Of a stretch of DNA of 64,000 nt, positions 38,997 through 48,935 are shown in pieces. The notes beneath the pieces were generated by a model, which saw only the letters and a program-made list of their open reading frames with translations, ran no database searches and was not told where the DNA came from. The DNA lies in contig NC_009668.1 of assembly GCF_000017405.1 (NCBI RefSeq), forward strand, positions 894,001 through 958,000, in the 5' to 3' direction. The translations under genes were made by a program, and so were the position numbers. This stretch comes from Brucella anthropi ATCC 49188. Lineage in GTDB: Bacteria > Pseudomonadota > Alphaproteobacteria > Rhizobiales > Rhizobiaceae. Within the stretch, counting starts at the first letter, position 1, and every line of letters begins with the position of its first letter.

Positions 38997-39866
38997 TTAC
39001 GACTGAAGTACCGGCTCCGATCCCGTGCGAGCCATATCCATGTAGATCTCCTGCAAACGGCGGGTGATCGGCCCCGGCTTGCCGTCGGAAATCGTATGAT
39101 CCTGAATGCCGATGATTGGCGTCACGAAGCTCGATGCGCTCGTGAGAAACGCTTCCTTGGCGGCCTTCGCCTCATCGACCGTGAACAGGCGCTCTTCAAT
39201 GCGAAGGTGCTGTTCTTCCGCGATCTTGATCACGGCGCGACGCGTGCAGCCAGGGAGGATAGCGTGCGAATTCGGCCGCGTTACCAGCACATTGTCATTG
39301 GTGATGATGAATGCCGTCGACGAACCGCCTTCGGTAACGAAGCCGTCTTCAACCAGCCAGACTTCATGGTAGCCCTTGCTCTTGGCCTGCTTCTTTGCCA
39401 GCACCTGCGCCAGAAGCATGACAGTCTTGATGTCGCGGCGCGCCCAGCGCGTATCCGGTGCAACATCCACCCTTACGCCATTCTGGACCGACGGCGAATT
39501 GGCGAGGTTCTTGGCCTGCGTGAACATGACGAAATTCGGCTTGATGTCGTCGGTATAGACAAAATCGCGTTCGGCTTCGCCGCGCGTCACCTGCATATAG
39601 ACGACGCCTTCATGCAGTTCATTGCGCTTCATCAGCTCGATCTGTGCGGCGCGAATGGCGTCCAGCGAAGCAGGCAACGGAATTCCGAGTTCCCTGACGG
39701 AGCGCTCCAGACGGGCGAGGTGAAGTTCGTTGTCAACAAGGCGGCCATCGATGACAGCACTGACTTCGTAAATACCGTCACCAAACAGAAAGCCGCGATC
39801 GAACACCGACACTTTCGCCTCGTTCTCAGCAACGAAAGCGCCGTTCAAATAAATTACCCTGGCCAA
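38997..39866 (-). CDS. D-amino-acid aminotransferase (class IV, Dat-like)
   Basis: A 289-residue fold-type IV PLP enzyme that would interconvert D-alanine/D-glutamate and keto acids. The catalytic lysine is Lys147 in RRDIKTVMLL, and DGFVTEGGSSTAFI carries phosphate contacts. SVFDRGFLFGDGIYE near the N-terminus is typical of D-alanine transaminase. I chose the TTG at 39866, 6 bp after GAGGA, as it gives the usual N-terminus ARVIYLNG. The longer form starting at 39905 has no conserved counterpart. It is divergent from a LysR gene that may control it. Confidence 0.85.
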   Translation of the reverse strand: MARVIYLNGAFVAENEAKVSVFDRGFLFGDGIYEVSAVIDGRLVDNELHLARLERSVRELGIPLPASLDAIRAAQIELMKRNELHEGVVYMQVTRGEAERDFVYTDDIKPNFVMFTQAKNLANSPSVQNGVRVDVAPDTRWARRDIKTVMLLAQVLAKKQAKSKGYHEVWLVEDGFVTEGGSSTAFIITNDNVLVTRPNSHAILPGCTRRAVIKIAEEQHLRIEERLFTVDEAKAAKEAFLTSASSFVTPIIGIQDHTISDGKPGPITRRLQEIYMDMARTGSEPVLQS

Positions 39867-39898
39867 AACACGTCCTCGGACATCTATGTGATTGATTG

Positions 39899-39942
39899 TG
39901 CGCACCCCGAAAAACGTGAAGCGGTTTTCGGAACAGATGCGC
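39899..39942. repeat. Palindromic repeat in the dat-lysR intergenic region
   Basis: Arms TGCGCA (39899-39904) and TGCGC (39938-39942) enclose CCGAAAA (39907-39913) and TTTTCGG (39925-39931). It is a member of the same family as the elements at 15296 and 47844. Confidence 0.65.
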
Positions 39943-40000
39943 GTTTAACAGTTTTGCCGGACGGTATGGAAAAAGCTTGGGAGCTGCCAATGCTATGTTT

Positions 40001-40024
40001 TGCAATCACTATGCAGAAATTGCA
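40001..40024. promoter_or_regulatory. LysR-type inverted repeat between dat and lysR
   Basis: TGCAAT-N12-ATTGCA (arms 40001-40006 and 40019-40024) has a perfect dyad of the size and spacing that LysR proteins often bind. It lies between the two divergent genes. Confidence 0.5.
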
Positions 40025-40071
40025 TAAGGGGTAAGGCAGCAGGAAAAAGGTCTCGTTCAAGCCGAACCAAA

Positions 40072-40103
40072 CATACTGCCCTATTGCCATACTGCCTTAT
40101 TGC
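40072..40103 (+). repeat. Tandem 16-bp duplication before lysR
   Basis: CATACTGCCCTATTGC (40072-40087) is followed directly by CATACTGCCTTATTGC (40088-40103), with one difference in 16. It sits 25 bp before the lysR start, where it could affect the promoter or the leader. Confidence 0.75.
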
Positions 40104-40128
40104 CCTTTGCTGGAAAGGCCCCGACCCA

Positions 40129-41058
40129 ATGGAACTGAAATGGCTGGAAGACTTCATCGCGCTGGCGGCAACGTCCAGTTTCTCGCGCGCGGCGGATACC
40201 CGGCATGTGACGCAATCCGCGTTTTCCCGTCGCATCAAGCAGCTTGAACTCTGGCTTGGCGTTACTCTCGTCAATCGCGCGACTTTTCCTGCAGAGCTTA
40301 CTCGCGAGGGACGAACCTTCCTGCCAGTCGCGCAGGATACCGTTCGCCAGTTCTACAACACACGCAAGGCGCTGCAGCCGAGCCGCGAAGTCCAAAACCC
40401 CGTCCTCACATTTTCAGCCTTGCACACGCTGACAGTCACATTCTTTCCGCACTGGCTGAAGCAGATCGATGACGATGTTGGCAGCATACGCTCTCTGCTC
40501 AGTCCGGATCGGGGTGGTTTCGAGGACAATATCGCGACGCTGACGGAAGGAGAGGTTCATTTCTTCCTGACCTATGCGCATAATTCCGTGCCGATCCTGA
40601 TCGACCGCACGCAGTTTCCTTATATCGTGCTCGGCACGGAACGGCTGATGCCGGTCTCGCGCCCGTCTCCGACAGGCCCGATCCTTGATCATGCCGTTGC
40701 CAGCGGGGAGCCATTGCCATATCTGAGCTATGGTGACTTTTCCTTCTTTGGCGCTGCCCTGTCGCAGAAATTTGCATCCGGTACCGCGTTCAAGCGTCAG
40801 GTGGTTCACGAAAACACCATGTCGATCGGTCTGAAGGCCATGGCGCTTGCAGGCTGGGGGATGGCCTGGCTGCCCGAAAGCCTCATTTATGATGAACTGC
40901 AACGCGGCGAGCTAGTGCCAGCCTCAACTGATCCCTATTGGGATTTCACGGTCGAGGTCCGTATCTATCGTCACGATGCGGCACTTCCGGCCCATGCCGA
41001 GAGCTTCTGGGAATATTTGCAGGCAAAAGATCGGGCAATATCTGAAAAGGGCGATTGA
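40129..41058 (+). CDS. LysR-family transcriptional regulator
   Basis: A 309-residue LysR regulator. The N-terminal HTH (about 15-40, SSFSRAADTRHVTQSAFSRRI) is followed by the periplasmic-binding-like effector domain. The ATG at 40129 follows GGAAAGG. It may control the divergent aminotransferase and the MFS gene 68 bp downstream. The effector is unknown; an amino acid or a carboxylate would fit the neighbours. Confidence 0.88.
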   Translation: MELKWLEDFIALAATSSFSRAADTRHVTQSAFSRRIKQLELWLGVTLVNRATFPAELTREGRTFLPVAQDTVRQFYNTRKALQPSREVQNPVLTFSALHTLTVTFFPHWLKQIDDDVGSIRSLLSPDRGGFEDNIATLTEGEVHFFLTYAHNSVPILIDRTQFPYIVLGTERLMPVSRPSPTGPILDHAVASGEPLPYLSYGDFSFFGAALSQKFASGTAFKRQVVHENTMSIGLKAMALAGWGMAWLPESLIYDELQRGELVPASTDPYWDFTVEVRIYRHDAALPAHAESFWEYLQAKDRAISEKGD

Positions 41059-41126
41059 CAGCAGCCCATCGTCGGCGCTGTAAAAGGCAGCATATCTTCA
41101 GCCGGTAGCAGGGGACACATCACGGC

Positions 41127-42437
41127 ATGAAAGTTACCATCGAACAGACGCTCGATCAGGCGGGTACGGGCGCATTTCAGCGCGGTCTTCTGGGTGTGTT
41201 TGGCCTTGTCTGGGCCGCCGATGCCATGCAGGTGCTGGCGGTCGGCTTTACAGGTGCTGCCATTGCAAAGACTTTTGGCCTGACCGTCCCACAAGCATTG
41301 CAGACCGGCACGCTGTTCTTCCTTGGCATGCTGATCGGCGCGGCGGTCTTCGGGCGACTGGCGGATAAATACGGTCGCCGCCGTGTGCTTCTGATCACTG
41401 TCGCCTGCGATGCCGTTTTCGGACTGCTTTCGGCATTTGCGCCGAGTTTCGGTATTTTGCTCTTCCTGCGCTTCATGACAGGCGTGGCAGTCGGCGGAAC
41501 ATTGCCGGTCGACTATGCGATGATGGCCGAATTCCTTCCCGCCAAAAATCGCGGTCGCTGGCTTGTGATGCTCGAAGGTTTCTGGGCGGTCGGCACCGTT
41601 ATCATCGCCCTTGCGGCATGGGCCACCAGCCTTGCAGGCGTAGAAGATGGATGGCGTTATATCTTCATCGTCACTGCTGCACCGGCGCTCATCGGCATCT
41701 GGCTGCGCCTCTGGGTGCCGGAATCCCCGATGCATCTTCTGAAATCGGGACGTCCGGAAGAAGCCAAATCGGTCATGAACCGCGTGCTTCGCCGTAATGG
41801 CAAACCGGAGTTGCCGCCGAAGGCCCGGCTAGAAGCGCCCCTTATGGTGACAGGCGAAAAGCTTCTGTCGCCAAATCTGCGCCAGCGCACGCTGACGACG
41901 CTGGCAATCTGGTTTCTCGTTTCGGTGTCCTATTACGGTATTTTCACCTGGATACCGGCCAAGCTTGCCGGTGACGGTTTTGGCTTTGTCCGCGGCTACG
42001 GCTTCCTTGTCGTGGTTGCACTGGCCCAATTGCCGGGCTACGCCCTCGCCGCCTATGGCGTGGAAGCGTGGGGACGCAAGAAGACGCTGATCACCTTTCT
42101 GTTCATCAGCGCTGCGGCCTGTGCTCTCTTTACAGTGGCCAACAGTTCAGCGGTTGTCGGTGTATCCATTCTCATCATGAGCTTTGCCCTGCTTGGCACA
42201 TGGGGCGCGCTCTATGCTTTTACGCCGGAACTTTATCCGACAGGATTGCGCGCAAGTGGAATGGGAGTGGCGGGCGCGATGGCTCGCCTTGGCGGCTTGC
42301 TTGCGCCGTCCGCGCTGGCACTCGTCATCAGCCAGAGCTTCTATGTCGCCGTGGCACTGTTTGCGGGACTTCTGGCGCTGGCAGGTATTATCGCCTTTTT
42401 CATCGATGTGGAGACACGGCAGAAAGCGTTGAACTAG
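41127..42437 (+). CDS. MFS transporter (sugar/acid porter, NiaP/SV2-like)
   Basis: A 436-residue permease with 12 predicted helices. The signature GRLADKYGRRR is in the loop between helices 2 and 3. A long amphipathic stretch in the middle carries WVPESPMHLLKSGRPEEA, the PESP motif of the sugar-porter/NiaP-like MFS branch that imports vitamins and organic acids. It is downstream of lysR in the same direction and ends at a convergent terminator. The substrate is not known. Confidence 0.85.
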   Translation: MKVTIEQTLDQAGTGAFQRGLLGVFGLVWAADAMQVLAVGFTGAAIAKTFGLTVPQALQTGTLFFLGMLIGAAVFGRLADKYGRRRVLLITVACDAVFGLLSAFAPSFGILLFLRFMTGVAVGGTLPVDYAMMAEFLPAKNRGRWLVMLEGFWAVGTVIIALAAWATSLAGVEDGWRYIFIVTAAPALIGIWLRLWVPESPMHLLKSGRPEEAKSVMNRVLRRNGKPELPPKARLEAPLMVTGEKLLSPNLRQRTLTTLAIWFLVSVSYYGIFTWIPAKLAGDGFGFVRGYGFLVVVALAQLPGYALAAYGVEAWGRKKTLITFLFISAAACALFTVANSSAVVGVSILIMSFALLGTWGALYAFTPELYPTGLRASGMGVAGAMARLGGLLAPSALALVISQSFYVAVALFAGLLALAGIIAFFIDVETRQKALN

Positions 42438-42485
42438 AACATGTCTCCCAAAAAATGGGAACCGGTTTTGGGATAAAGAAATGTT
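42438..42485. repeat. Palindromic repeat after the MFS gene
   Basis: Outer arms AACAT and ATGTT enclose TCCCAAAA (42446-42453) and TTTTGGGA (42466-42473). It resembles a diverged member of the family seen at 15296 and 47844. It begins on the base after the MFS stop. Confidence 0.6.
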
Positions 42486-42495
42486 AGGAAAAACA

Positions 42496-42522
42496 GCCCG
42501 GAGATCAATTTTATCTCCGGGC
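42496..42522. terminator. Bidirectional terminator between MFS gene and rhaK
   Basis: GCCCGGAGAT (42496-42505) pairs perfectly with ATCTCCGGGC (42513-42522) around a 7-base loop. AT-rich sequence follows on both sides of the stem. It lies between two convergent genes. Confidence 0.82.
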
Positions 42523-42545
42523 ATATTATATATTATTTCAGTGAT

Positions 42546-43907
42546 TTATGCCGTATTCTTTATCCATTGCTTTCGGTACGCAGCGTAGGCTTCATTGCCC
42601 GGTCTGAAAATCCTGCCGTGTTTCTCCGGAACCGTTGCACCTGCGAGCAATCCGGCACCAAGCGACGTGCCGGTCGATCCTGATACGGCTTCGACGTCTC
42701 GTCCCGTAAAATTCGCCAGCGCTTCAAGATAGACCGGGTTTCCGGCAAACGGCCCTTCGACGATAACCGGTCCATCGGCACCCAGCAGGTGGAGACAGGT
42801 TTCCGTCATCAGCGCCGCATAGATGCAGGCGGCAACATAGCGCTCTGCATCGCTGGCTGTGTCAGCATTGATCCAGCGAAGATTGGAACTCGGATAGGGG
42901 CCGCAACCCGGCACGGCTGACGGCAGCGCCATGATGTGCTGCACCAGAACCTTTGCTGCAATATCGGGCTGGTCGATGACCGGGGGAACGGTCAGTCCTT
43001 CCGTCATGATATCGAATTCGCGCCCGCCCATGTAACGGGCGGATGGAACAGCACGACCATAGGCATCGACATTGGCAAGCGTGTCGCGTTCCGGGTCAAG
43101 CCCGTCGAAATTGCCGCCAACGGCGAAACTGACCACCCACGTCCCGGTCGAGACGACCGAGAACGGGGCCTCCCGATCCATTAGATGCGCGAGCAGCGAT
43201 GCATTGGAATCGTGAATGCCGCAATGAACCGGCACAGCTTTGCAAAGGCCGACCTCTGTTGCAATCTCGGGCAAAACTTCGCCCAACGCATCGAAGGCAG
43301 AGCGAAGTGGCGGGAGTTTTGCACGGATGCCCAGCCGGTCGACAAGAGGTGAGAAGGCGGATTCCTTCGGCAACCACAGATCCGTATGACAGCCGAGCGA
43401 TGTCACTTCCGAAGCGGCAATGCCAGTCAGGCGCCATGCCCAATATTGCGGATAGGTGAATATGAAATGTGTGCGCGCAAAATCATCGGGAAACGTCGTC
43501 TTCAGATAATGAAGCTGCGCACCCAGATTGAGACCGAGCGACAGGGGCGGCGAGAATGTATCTTTGAAATCCGGCTTTATGTCAGCATAGGCTGCGCGGA
43601 TTTCAGCCGGATAGTCGAGTTCATAATCGAGGACTGGCATGGCCAATGTGCCATCTGCTGCGACGAGAGCCGCCGCCGCGCCATGCGTGGTGATGGAGAT
43701 GGTATCAAAACCCGGCTCTTTGGCAAAAGCGGCAAGGCTTTTCAGGAAAAAGCGCCACAGAGCCTCGATGTCATAATGTGGATAGGGGCCATCGCACAGC
43801 ACCGTATTGGAGATGCGGTTTGCGACGATTTCTTCGCCGCTTGCCGCATCAAGCACGACGACTTTGGCGTTGGTCTTGCCTATATCCAGAATGGCAATGC
43901 GCTTCAT
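42546..43907 (-). CDS. rhaK: Sugar kinase of the rhamnose locus (FGGY family, RhaK)
   Basis: A 453-residue FGGY-type kinase. The first phosphate loop is in [13 protein letters not shown] at the N-terminus and the second in [14 protein letters not shown] near the C-terminus. In Rhizobium leguminosarum the kinase of this locus is needed both for rhamnose catabolism and for transport by the ABC system; I infer the same role here from the identical gene order. It is the last gene of the rhaRSTPQUK unit and overlaps rhaU by four bases. Confidence 0.92.
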   Translation of the reverse strand: MKRIAILDIGKTNAKVVVLDAASGEEIVANRISNTVLCDGPYPHYDIEALWRFFLKSLAAFAKEPGFDTISITTHGAAAALVAADGTLAMPVLDYELDYPAEIRAAYADIKPDFKDTFSPPLSLGLNLGAQLHYLKTTFPDDFARTHFIFTYPQYWAWRLTGIAASEVTSLGCHTDLWLPKESAFSPLVDRLGIRAKLPPLRSAFDALGEVLPEIATEVGLCKAVPVHCGIHDSNASLLAHLMDREAPFSVVSTGTWVVSFAVGGNFDGLDPERDTLANVDAYGRAVPSARYMGGREFDIMTEGLTVPPVIDQPDIAAKVLVQHIMALPSAVPGCGPYPSSNLRWINADTASDAERYVAACIYAALMTETCLHLLGADGPVIVEGPFAGNPVYLEALANFTGRDVEAVSGSTGTSLGAGLLAGATVPEKHGRIFRPGNEAYAAYRKQWIKNTA

Positions 43908-44224
43908 GGCATGTGAAACACTGGCTTGAGGTCCACGGAAACCGGCGAATTATCGGCATTCGTTGCCATGATATCCGCCATATGCGCCCACCACTTTTTC
44001 ATTACCGGATGATCAGGCAGGGCGGCCATGCCGTGATTGGGCTTACGTGTCAGCACGCCGAACAGGGTACTGGTCTCTTCATCGAGATAGATCGCGTAAT
44101 CCGACACGCCTGTCTCGTGCAGAAGGTCCACCAGTTCCGGCCATATCTCGTCATGCCGACGGCGGTATTCCGCTTCCATGCCAGGATTGAGCTTCATGCG
44201 AAATGCATAGCGTTCGCCAGTCAT
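43904..44224 (-). CDS. rhaU: L-rhamnose mutarotase
   Basis: A 106-residue protein that interconverts alpha and beta L-rhamnose before isomerisation. The family pattern [20 protein letters not shown], with His24, followed by IWPEL, is diagnostic; another conserved stretch is WWAHMADIM. In enteric bacteria the gene is called rhaM. It overlaps both neighbours by ATGA. Confidence 0.95.
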   Translation of the reverse strand: MTGERYAFRMKLNPGMEAEYRRRHDEIWPELVDLLHETGVSDYAIYLDEETSTLFGVLTRKPNHGMAALPDHPVMKKWWAHMADIMATNADNSPVSVDLKPVFHMP

Positions 44225-45219
44225 GCTGCGCGCCTTGTTTTGAACTGCCGGATGAGGATCGGCAGTGAAATGGTGACGATCAGCAGGAGGCCGATGAAGA
44301 TCGACATGACGATGCCCGGCACATTGAGAAGCCCAAGCCCGAAGGTCACGAGACCCATCACGAAAGCGGCAATCACCACGCCGACAATTGTGCCCGAGCC
44401 GCCAAGGATCGACACGCCGCCCAGCACGACCATGGTGACGACTTCCAGTTCCCAGCCTTGCGCAATGGAGGGGCGCGTGGAGCCGAGGCGCGAGGTCAGG
44501 CAGACGGCGGCGATGCCGCTCATCACGCCCGTCATCAGGAAAAGCACGAATTTGGTTTTCTCGACCGGAATGCCGGAAAAGCGCGCCGCGAATTCATTAT
44601 TGCCGATGGCATAGACGCGGCGACCGAAGCTGGTGGCATGCAGCAGTATGCCAGACAGCGCGGCGAACAGCACCAACAGCGCGAATTCGAAAGAGATCAC
44701 CCAGAACACATAGCCCTGTCCGAAATAGGCAAAGCTTGCCGGGTAGCCGCCAAAGGCCTGATCACCCAGCACGATATAGGAAATGCCGCGGAAGAGGCTC
44801 ATCGTGCCGATGGTCACGACGATGGACGGCAGTTTCAGCCCGGCAACCAGCCCGCCATTGATCGCGCCACAGACAAGACCGGTGCCGATGCCGATCATCA
44901 CGAGGCCGGGTGTGCCGACACCGGCCTGCGCCGCTGCCCCCATCGCCGTCGAGGCGAGCGCAATGATCGCGGCGACCGAAAGATCGATTTCGCCGGAAAT
45001 AATGAGAAGCGTCATCGCAAAGGCGATCAATGCCTTTTCGGTGAAATTGAACGTGGCATCCGACAGGTTCCAGGCATTGAGGAAGTAGGGCGAGGCAAAG
45101 GAATTCGCGATGAAGATCGCAATTGCCACGCCAAGCAAAAGCATTTCCCAGCTTGCGAAGATGCGGGAGAATGGCGTTCCGAGCCGGTCGGGGATACGAC
45201 GGCGCTGTTCATTATTCAT
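44221..45219 (-). CDS. rhaQ: Rhamnose ABC transporter permease RhaQ
   Basis: A 332-residue permease of the RbsC/AraH type, with eight or more helices. It contains the characteristic [16 protein letters not shown] and the EAA-like [16 protein letters not shown] region near the cytoplasmic loop. It is paired with a second permease of the same length, with a four-base overlap between them, giving a heterodimeric channel. Confidence 0.92.
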   Translation of the reverse strand: MNNEQRRRIPDRLGTPFSRIFASWEMLLLGVAIAIFIANSFASPYFLNAWNLSDATFNFTEKALIAFAMTLLIISGEIDLSVAAIIALASTAMGAAAQAGVGTPGLVMIGIGTGLVCGAINGGLVAGLKLPSIVVTIGTMSLFRGISYIVLGDQAFGGYPASFAYFGQGYVFWVISFEFALLVLFAALSGILLHATSFGRRVYAIGNNEFAARFSGIPVEKTKFVLFLMTGVMSGIAAVCLTSRLGSTRPSIAQGWELEVVTMVVLGGVSILGGSGTIVGVVIAAFVMGLVTFGLGLLNVPGIVMSIFIGLLLIVTISLPILIRQFKTRRAA

Positions 45220-46214
45220 GCCGCAACCTCCTCGTAAGTTTTTGCAGCCTTGTCGCGCAGGATGATGCGTCCGCGCCGCTTTTCCTGTCGTGCATTGAAG
45301 ATCACGGCCAAGATGATAACAGAGCCGGAAATCGCCATCTGCCAGAAGGGCGATATGTCGATGACCGGCAGTGCGTTCTTGATGACGCCGAGGAACAGCG
45401 CACCGAGAACCGCACCGGCAACAGAGCCTATCCCGCCAAGTGTCGAGATGCCGCCAATGACGCAGGCCGCAACGCTGTCAAGTTCGAACCCAGCGGCCAC
45501 ATCCACATAGGCGACGGCATAGCGCGACACCCAGAGGTAGCCGCAAAGCCCGGCGAGCGCGCCGGAAAGCACGAAGGCGAAGAAGCGCGTGCGGCCCACA
45601 TCGATGCCCGTATAGACGGCGGCAGTCGGATTGCCGCCGGAGGCATAAAGCGCGCGTCCGAAAAACGTCCGCGTCAGCAGAACGTAGACGAGCGCCACGA
45701 TCAGGATCGCCGTCCAGCCAAGCAGCGGCAGGCCAAGAAAAGGCGTGCGCGGTGTGTTGAGGAAGGGCGCGGTCATCTGATGCGCGTTCACCCACGCGCC
45801 GCCGGAGAGCACAAAAGCCATGCCGCGATAGATGGTAAGCGTACCAAGCGTGACGACAATCGCCGGAATGTTGAGCTTCCAGACCAGGATGCCATTGATG
45901 GCGCCCAGAACCGCGCCGATGCCAATTGCCAGCACAATGAGAAACACGAGCGGCAGGCCCGGATAGGTCGCATTCAGCATCGCCACGGCCATGCCGGTAA
46001 AGGCGAGGTTGGCGGCGACCGACAGATCGATCGACTTGGTCAGGATCACGGCCATCTGTCCAAGCGCGACAATGATGAGGATGGACGTGTCGTTGAAAAT
46101 ATTCGCCAGATTATGCGCGCTGGCAAAACCCGGAGCGCGGCTTGCGAACAGCCCCACCAGAATAGCGATGATGACAAGAAGCAGGAGTTCGCGCTGCTTG
46201 AGCAACTGTTTCAT
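45216..46214 (-). CDS. rhaP: Rhamnose ABC transporter permease RhaP
   Basis: A 332-residue RbsC-type permease, a paralogue of RhaQ. The same landmarks occur: AVILTKSIDLSVAANLAFTG and a conserved AYVDVAAGFELDSVAACVIGG. It starts 3 bp after the rhaT stop, so it is coupled to the ATPase. Confidence 0.92.
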   Translation of the reverse strand: MKQLLKQRELLLLVIIAILVGLFASRAPGFASAHNLANIFNDTSILIIVALGQMAVILTKSIDLSVAANLAFTGMAVAMLNATYPGLPLVFLIVLAIGIGAVLGAINGILVWKLNIPAIVVTLGTLTIYRGMAFVLSGGAWVNAHQMTAPFLNTPRTPFLGLPLLGWTAILIVALVYVLLTRTFFGRALYASGGNPTAAVYTGIDVGRTRFFAFVLSGALAGLCGYLWVSRYAVAYVDVAAGFELDSVAACVIGGISTLGGIGSVAGAVLGALFLGVIKNALPVIDISPFWQMAISGSVIILAVIFNARQEKRRGRIILRDKAAKTYEEVAA

Positions 46215-46217
46215 CGT

Positions 46218-47768
46218 CTACTCCGTGTTTCCGGTGGCGGCGCGCACCAGCACTTCCGCGTCGAGGCTGGCACGCTCAAAGATGCCTTCCATCAGCCCTT
46301 CGCGCATCACCATCACACGGTCCGACATGCCGATGATTTCCGGCAGTTCCGACGAGATCATGATGATGCTCAGCCCCTCGGCGGCCAATTCGCTGATAAA
46401 GGCGTGAACCGCAGCCTTGGAGCCAATGTCGATGCCCTTGGTCGGCTCATCGAGAATGATGACTTTCGGATTGGTGGCAAGCCACTTACCGATGACGACC
46501 TTCTGCTGATTGCCGCCGGACAGCGTGCCCACCGGTACGGAAAGGGCGGCGGCGCGCAGGTCGAAACGCTCGGCATATTTGCGCGCCAGCGCCAGTTCTT
46601 CCGCCATGCGCAGAAAACCATTGCGCGAGGTGCGGGCGAGTGACGGCAGCGATACATTCTGGAAGATCGGCAGTTGCAGCACCGCGCCGTGGCGTCCGCG
46701 TTCTTCCGGCACATAGACGATGCCATGCGCCACCGCATCGCCGGGGCGGCGGATACTAATCTCGCGATCTTCAAGCGTCACGCGGCCACGCGATGGCTTG
46801 GTGACGCCGAACAGCGACTGCGCGAACTCCGAACGTCCCGCGCCGACAAGGCCGTAAACGCCAAGGATTTCGCCCTTGCGAAGCTCAAAGGAAATGTCGC
46901 GGAATTCAGTTGGATGCGAATAGTTTTCGACCTTGAGCACCGGCTTGCCGATGGCGACATCCTGCTTGGGGAAAGCCTGTTCGACAGACCGCCCGACCAT
47001 CATGCGCACAATATCGTTCTGCCGCGTGTCGGCAAGCGCTCCGTGTCCAACTGCGTGCCCGTCACGAAAAACGGCATAATTATCGGCGATTTCATAGACT
47101 TCATCGAATTTGTGGCTGATGAACAGGATGGCTTTGCCCTGTGCCTTCAGCCGCGCCACGATGCGGAACAGATCGTCCACTTCCTTGCGCGAGAGCGCTG
47201 CGGTCGGCTCATCCATGATGACGATGCGCGAATCCACCGACAGCGCCCGCGCAATCGCCACCAGATGGCGCTGGGCGATGGACAGTTCTTTCAGCTTGAT
47301 GCGGGCATCGACCGTCGTTTCCAGCGAGGACAGCAGCGCCTGCGAGCGGGCATAGACGGCCTTCCAGTTGACGAAGCCGAATTTGGTGCGCGGCGCATGG
47401 CCGAGATAGATGTTTTCGCCCACCGACAATTCGTCGAAGAGCACGGTTTCCTGATGAATGGCCGTCACGCCATGATCGGTCGCATCCTGTGCGGTTGCGA
47501 AATGTACCGGCTTGCTGTCGATGAAGATTTCGCCTTCGTCGGGCTGGTAGATGCCAGTCAGGATTTTCACAAGCGTGGATTTGCCAGCGCCATTCTCTCC
47601 GATCAGCGCCGTCACCTTGCCTGGATAAAGCGCGATGTTCACGTCATCAAGCGCACGCACGCCCGGAAACGTCTTGGCTATGCCGCGCATTTCCAGAATG
47701 GGCTGATCCGTGGCGGAAAGCGTCCGCTCTCCGCCGGATGGGCCGCTGGATTGAAAGGCTGCATTCAT
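46218..47768 (-). CDS. rhaT: Rhamnose ABC transporter ATPase RhaT (two-domain, RbsA type)
   Basis: A 516-residue tandem ATPase. The first domain is complete, with Walker A GENGAGKS at 57-64 and signature SIAQRHLVAIARAL. The second has the degenerate P-loop VGAGRSE usual for this family and the signature LSGGNQQKVVIGKWL. The start at 47768 (MNAAFQSS) is chosen because a longer frame from 47849 would run through the palindromic repeat. This RhaT is the ATPase of the rhizobial rhaSTPQ importer and not the RhaT symporter of E. coli. Confidence 0.92.
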   Translation of the reverse strand: MNAAFQSSGPSGGERTLSATDQPILEMRGIAKTFPGVRALDDVNIALYPGKVTALIGENGAGKSTLVKILTGIYQPDEGEIFIDSKPVHFATAQDATDHGVTAIHQETVLFDELSVGENIYLGHAPRTKFGFVNWKAVYARSQALLSSLETTVDARIKLKELSIAQRHLVAIARALSVDSRIVIMDEPTAALSRKEVDDLFRIVARLKAQGKAILFISHKFDEVYEIADNYAVFRDGHAVGHGALADTRQNDIVRMMVGRSVEQAFPKQDVAIGKPVLKVENYSHPTEFRDISFELRKGEILGVYGLVGAGRSEFAQSLFGVTKPSRGRVTLEDREISIRRPGDAVAHGIVYVPEERGRHGAVLQLPIFQNVSLPSLARTSRNGFLRMAEELALARKYAERFDLRAAALSVPVGTLSGGNQQKVVIGKWLATNPKVIILDEPTKGIDIGSKAAVHAFISELAAEGLSIIMISSELPEIIGMSDRVMVMREGLMEGIFERASLDAEVLVRAATGNTE

Positions 47769-47843
47769 CGCAGATACCTGAAATCGGGTTTGGAAAACGA
47801 TAGGCGGCATTGAGCTTGCATATCCAATGCCGCTTTTTTGTAC

Positions 47844-47886
47844 GCGCATCTTTTCCGAAAACCGGTTTCCACTTTTCGGGATGTGC
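47844..47886. repeat. Palindromic repeat between rhaS and rhaT
   Basis: Arms GCGCATC (47844-47850) and GATGTGC (47880-47886) enclose CCGAAAA (47855-47861) and TTTTCGG (47873-47879). As a transcribed hairpin after the binding-protein gene it could raise rhaS expression relative to the permease genes. Confidence 0.7.
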
Positions 47887-47893
47887 TTACCGA

Positions 47894-48889
47894 TCAGAAG
47901 ACCTTGGAGAACTCGTCGATATTCGACGCGTCATAGACGAAAGGATCACTCATTGCGGCTTCGCCGTTTTCGCCGATCTTGATCTTGCCCATGCGTCCGG
48001 CTTCGATTTCCGAGCCCGGCTCGCCATCGGCATCGCCCTTTACGAGGTGGTAGGCAATCTGGGTTGCCGAATAGCCAAGGTCGATCGGGTTCCAGATGGC
48101 GAACTCCTTGGTTGCGCCCGACTTGATGGCGCCGGCCATTTCGGACGGAAGACCAAGGCCGGTCACATAGACATCACCAATCTTGCCCGCATCCTTTACG
48201 GCCTGCGAGGCAGCGAGAACGCCAACGGTGGTGGGGGCCACGATGACCTTCACATTTGGATTTGAAGTCAGCAAGCCTTGTGCTTCACGGTAGCTCTTGT
48301 CGGCCAGGTCGTCACCATAAACGGTGGTCACCAGATTGAGGCCGGGGAAGTCCTTGAGTTGCTTCTTCATCTCGCCAATCCAGATGTTCTGGTTGGTCGA
48401 GGTTGTGGTGGCAGACAGGATCGCGAAATCGCCCTTGCCGTCCGGCAGGTGATCGGCTGCGAGCTTGAGGCACATCTTGCCGATCAGTTCGTTGGAAGAC
48501 GGGTTGAGGTGGACGATACGGCCTTCAGGTGCGACGCCCGAATCCCACGAGATCACCTTGATGCCGCGCTGTGCAGCTTTCTTCAGGGCAGGGACGACAG
48601 CATCCGGATCGTTGGCCGAAATGGCGATGGCGTCCACACCCTGCGCGATGAGGGAATTGATGACCTCGATCTGGCCCTCTGCCGTCGTGGTGGTCGGGCC
48701 GGTATAGATCACCTCGACGCCGCCTAGCTCCTTGGCGGCTTCCTGCGCGCCCTTGTTGGCAGCTTCGAAGAAGCCGTTACCGAGCGACTTCGCGACAAGT
48801 CCGATCTTCATGTCGGCGGCCTGCGCATGGGCCGCCATGAAGGCAACAGCCAGCGCAGTTCCTAGTGCCAGTTTCTTGAAAAGTTTCAT
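47894..48889 (-). CDS. rhaS: Rhamnose ABC transporter substrate-binding protein RhaS
   Basis: A 331-residue periplasmic binding protein of the RbsB type. The signal peptide ends AHAQA-AD near residue 24. Motifs of the sugar-binding fold follow, such as LIAQGVDAIAISANDPDAVVP. It is the second gene of the minus-strand unit, after rhaR. Confidence 0.92.
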   Translation of the reverse strand: MKLFKKLALGTALAVAFMAAHAQAADMKIGLVAKSLGNGFFEAANKGAQEAAKELGGVEVIYTGPTTTTAEGQIEVINSLIAQGVDAIAISANDPDAVVPALKKAAQRGIKVISWDSGVAPEGRIVHLNPSSNELIGKMCLKLAADHLPDGKGDFAILSATTTSTNQNIWIGEMKKQLKDFPGLNLVTTVYGDDLADKSYREAQGLLTSNPNVKVIVAPTTVGVLAASQAVKDAGKIGDVYVTGLGLPSEMAGAIKSGATKEFAIWNPIDLGYSATQIAYHLVKGDADGEPGSEIEAGRMGKIKIGENGEAAMSDPFVYDASNIDEFSKVF

Positions 48890-48935
48890 GTCTCATTCCT
48901 CCCAGTATAAAGACATATGTTTCGCTTGTTCCGGC

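Noticed and set aside
45123..46643. A 506-codon plus-strand frame across rhaQ, rhaP and rhaT
   Set aside because: It runs antisense to three coupled, conserved genes and shows no motif.
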